Of a DNA stretch of 5,263 bases, positions 5,255 through 5,263 are shown in pieces. How positions within the stretch are numbered: position 1 is the first letter of the stretch; every line of letters begins with the position of its first letter. The notes below the pieces were generated by a model that was not told the origin of the DNA, did no database searches, and worked only from the letters and a program-made list of their open reading frames with translations. Source of the stretch: JAFGWO01 sp965603295 (GTDB lineage: Bacteria; BMS3Abin14); assembly GCA_965603295.1 (NCBI GenBank), contig CBFDCL010000120.1, positions 1 to 5,263 on the forward strand. Direction: 5' to 3'. A program made the translations under genes and the position numbers.

Positions 5255-5263
5255 GGAAACCGT

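Overview
The window holds three complete genes, all on the minus strand and so read from right to left: a GAF + HD-GYP protein (4004-5239), a CHASE2-GAF-class III adenylate cyclase (1576-3765) and a small metallo-beta-lactamase-fold protein with the signature of class II cyclic-nucleotide phosphodiesterases (616-1383). Genes fill about 80% of the window. They are clearly richer in G+C than the gaps, above all than the AT-rich first 400 bases. The protein architectures, the GYP-motif insertion in the HD-GYP protein and the heptamer repeats between genes fit a Desulfobacterota-type (former Deltaproteobacteria) bacterium. This is inferred from family resemblance; there is no rRNA or other marker gene here.

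Layout. Positions 1-615 contain no gene I can defend. They are AT-rich and hold a possible gene start running off the left edge, a perfect 9-bp inverted repeat, four copies of a GGGGTCAGAG-type motif, a tandem 11-mer and a 7-bp palindrome near the end of the phosphodiesterase-like gene. The gap at 1384-1575 and the gap at 3766-4003 share one design: a tandem array of 7-bp units, a spacer, then a second array of the same units in inverted orientation. The unit is GCCCAAA in one gap and GGATTGA in the other.

Function. The cyclase has every residue needed to make cAMP (two metal Asp, the Lys/Thr purine pair, and the Asn/Arg transition-state pair). It is predicted to sit in the inner membrane with an extracytoplasmic CHASE2 sensor. 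The next gene downstream looks like an enzyme that would hydrolyse cAMP, so the pair could form a local make-and-break cAMP circuit. The upstream HD-GYP protein has the full metal ligand set and should degrade cyclic-di-GMP under control of its GAF domain. The shared strand and order suggest a second-messenger cluster. However, the gaps of 192 and 238 nt argue against a tight operon and allow each gene its own promoter, although I could not identify a convincing one.

The most unusual features are the paired inverted heptamer arrays, one of which abuts the cyclase stop codon. I found no CRISPR array, tRNA, rRNA, intact insertion sequence or phage gene.
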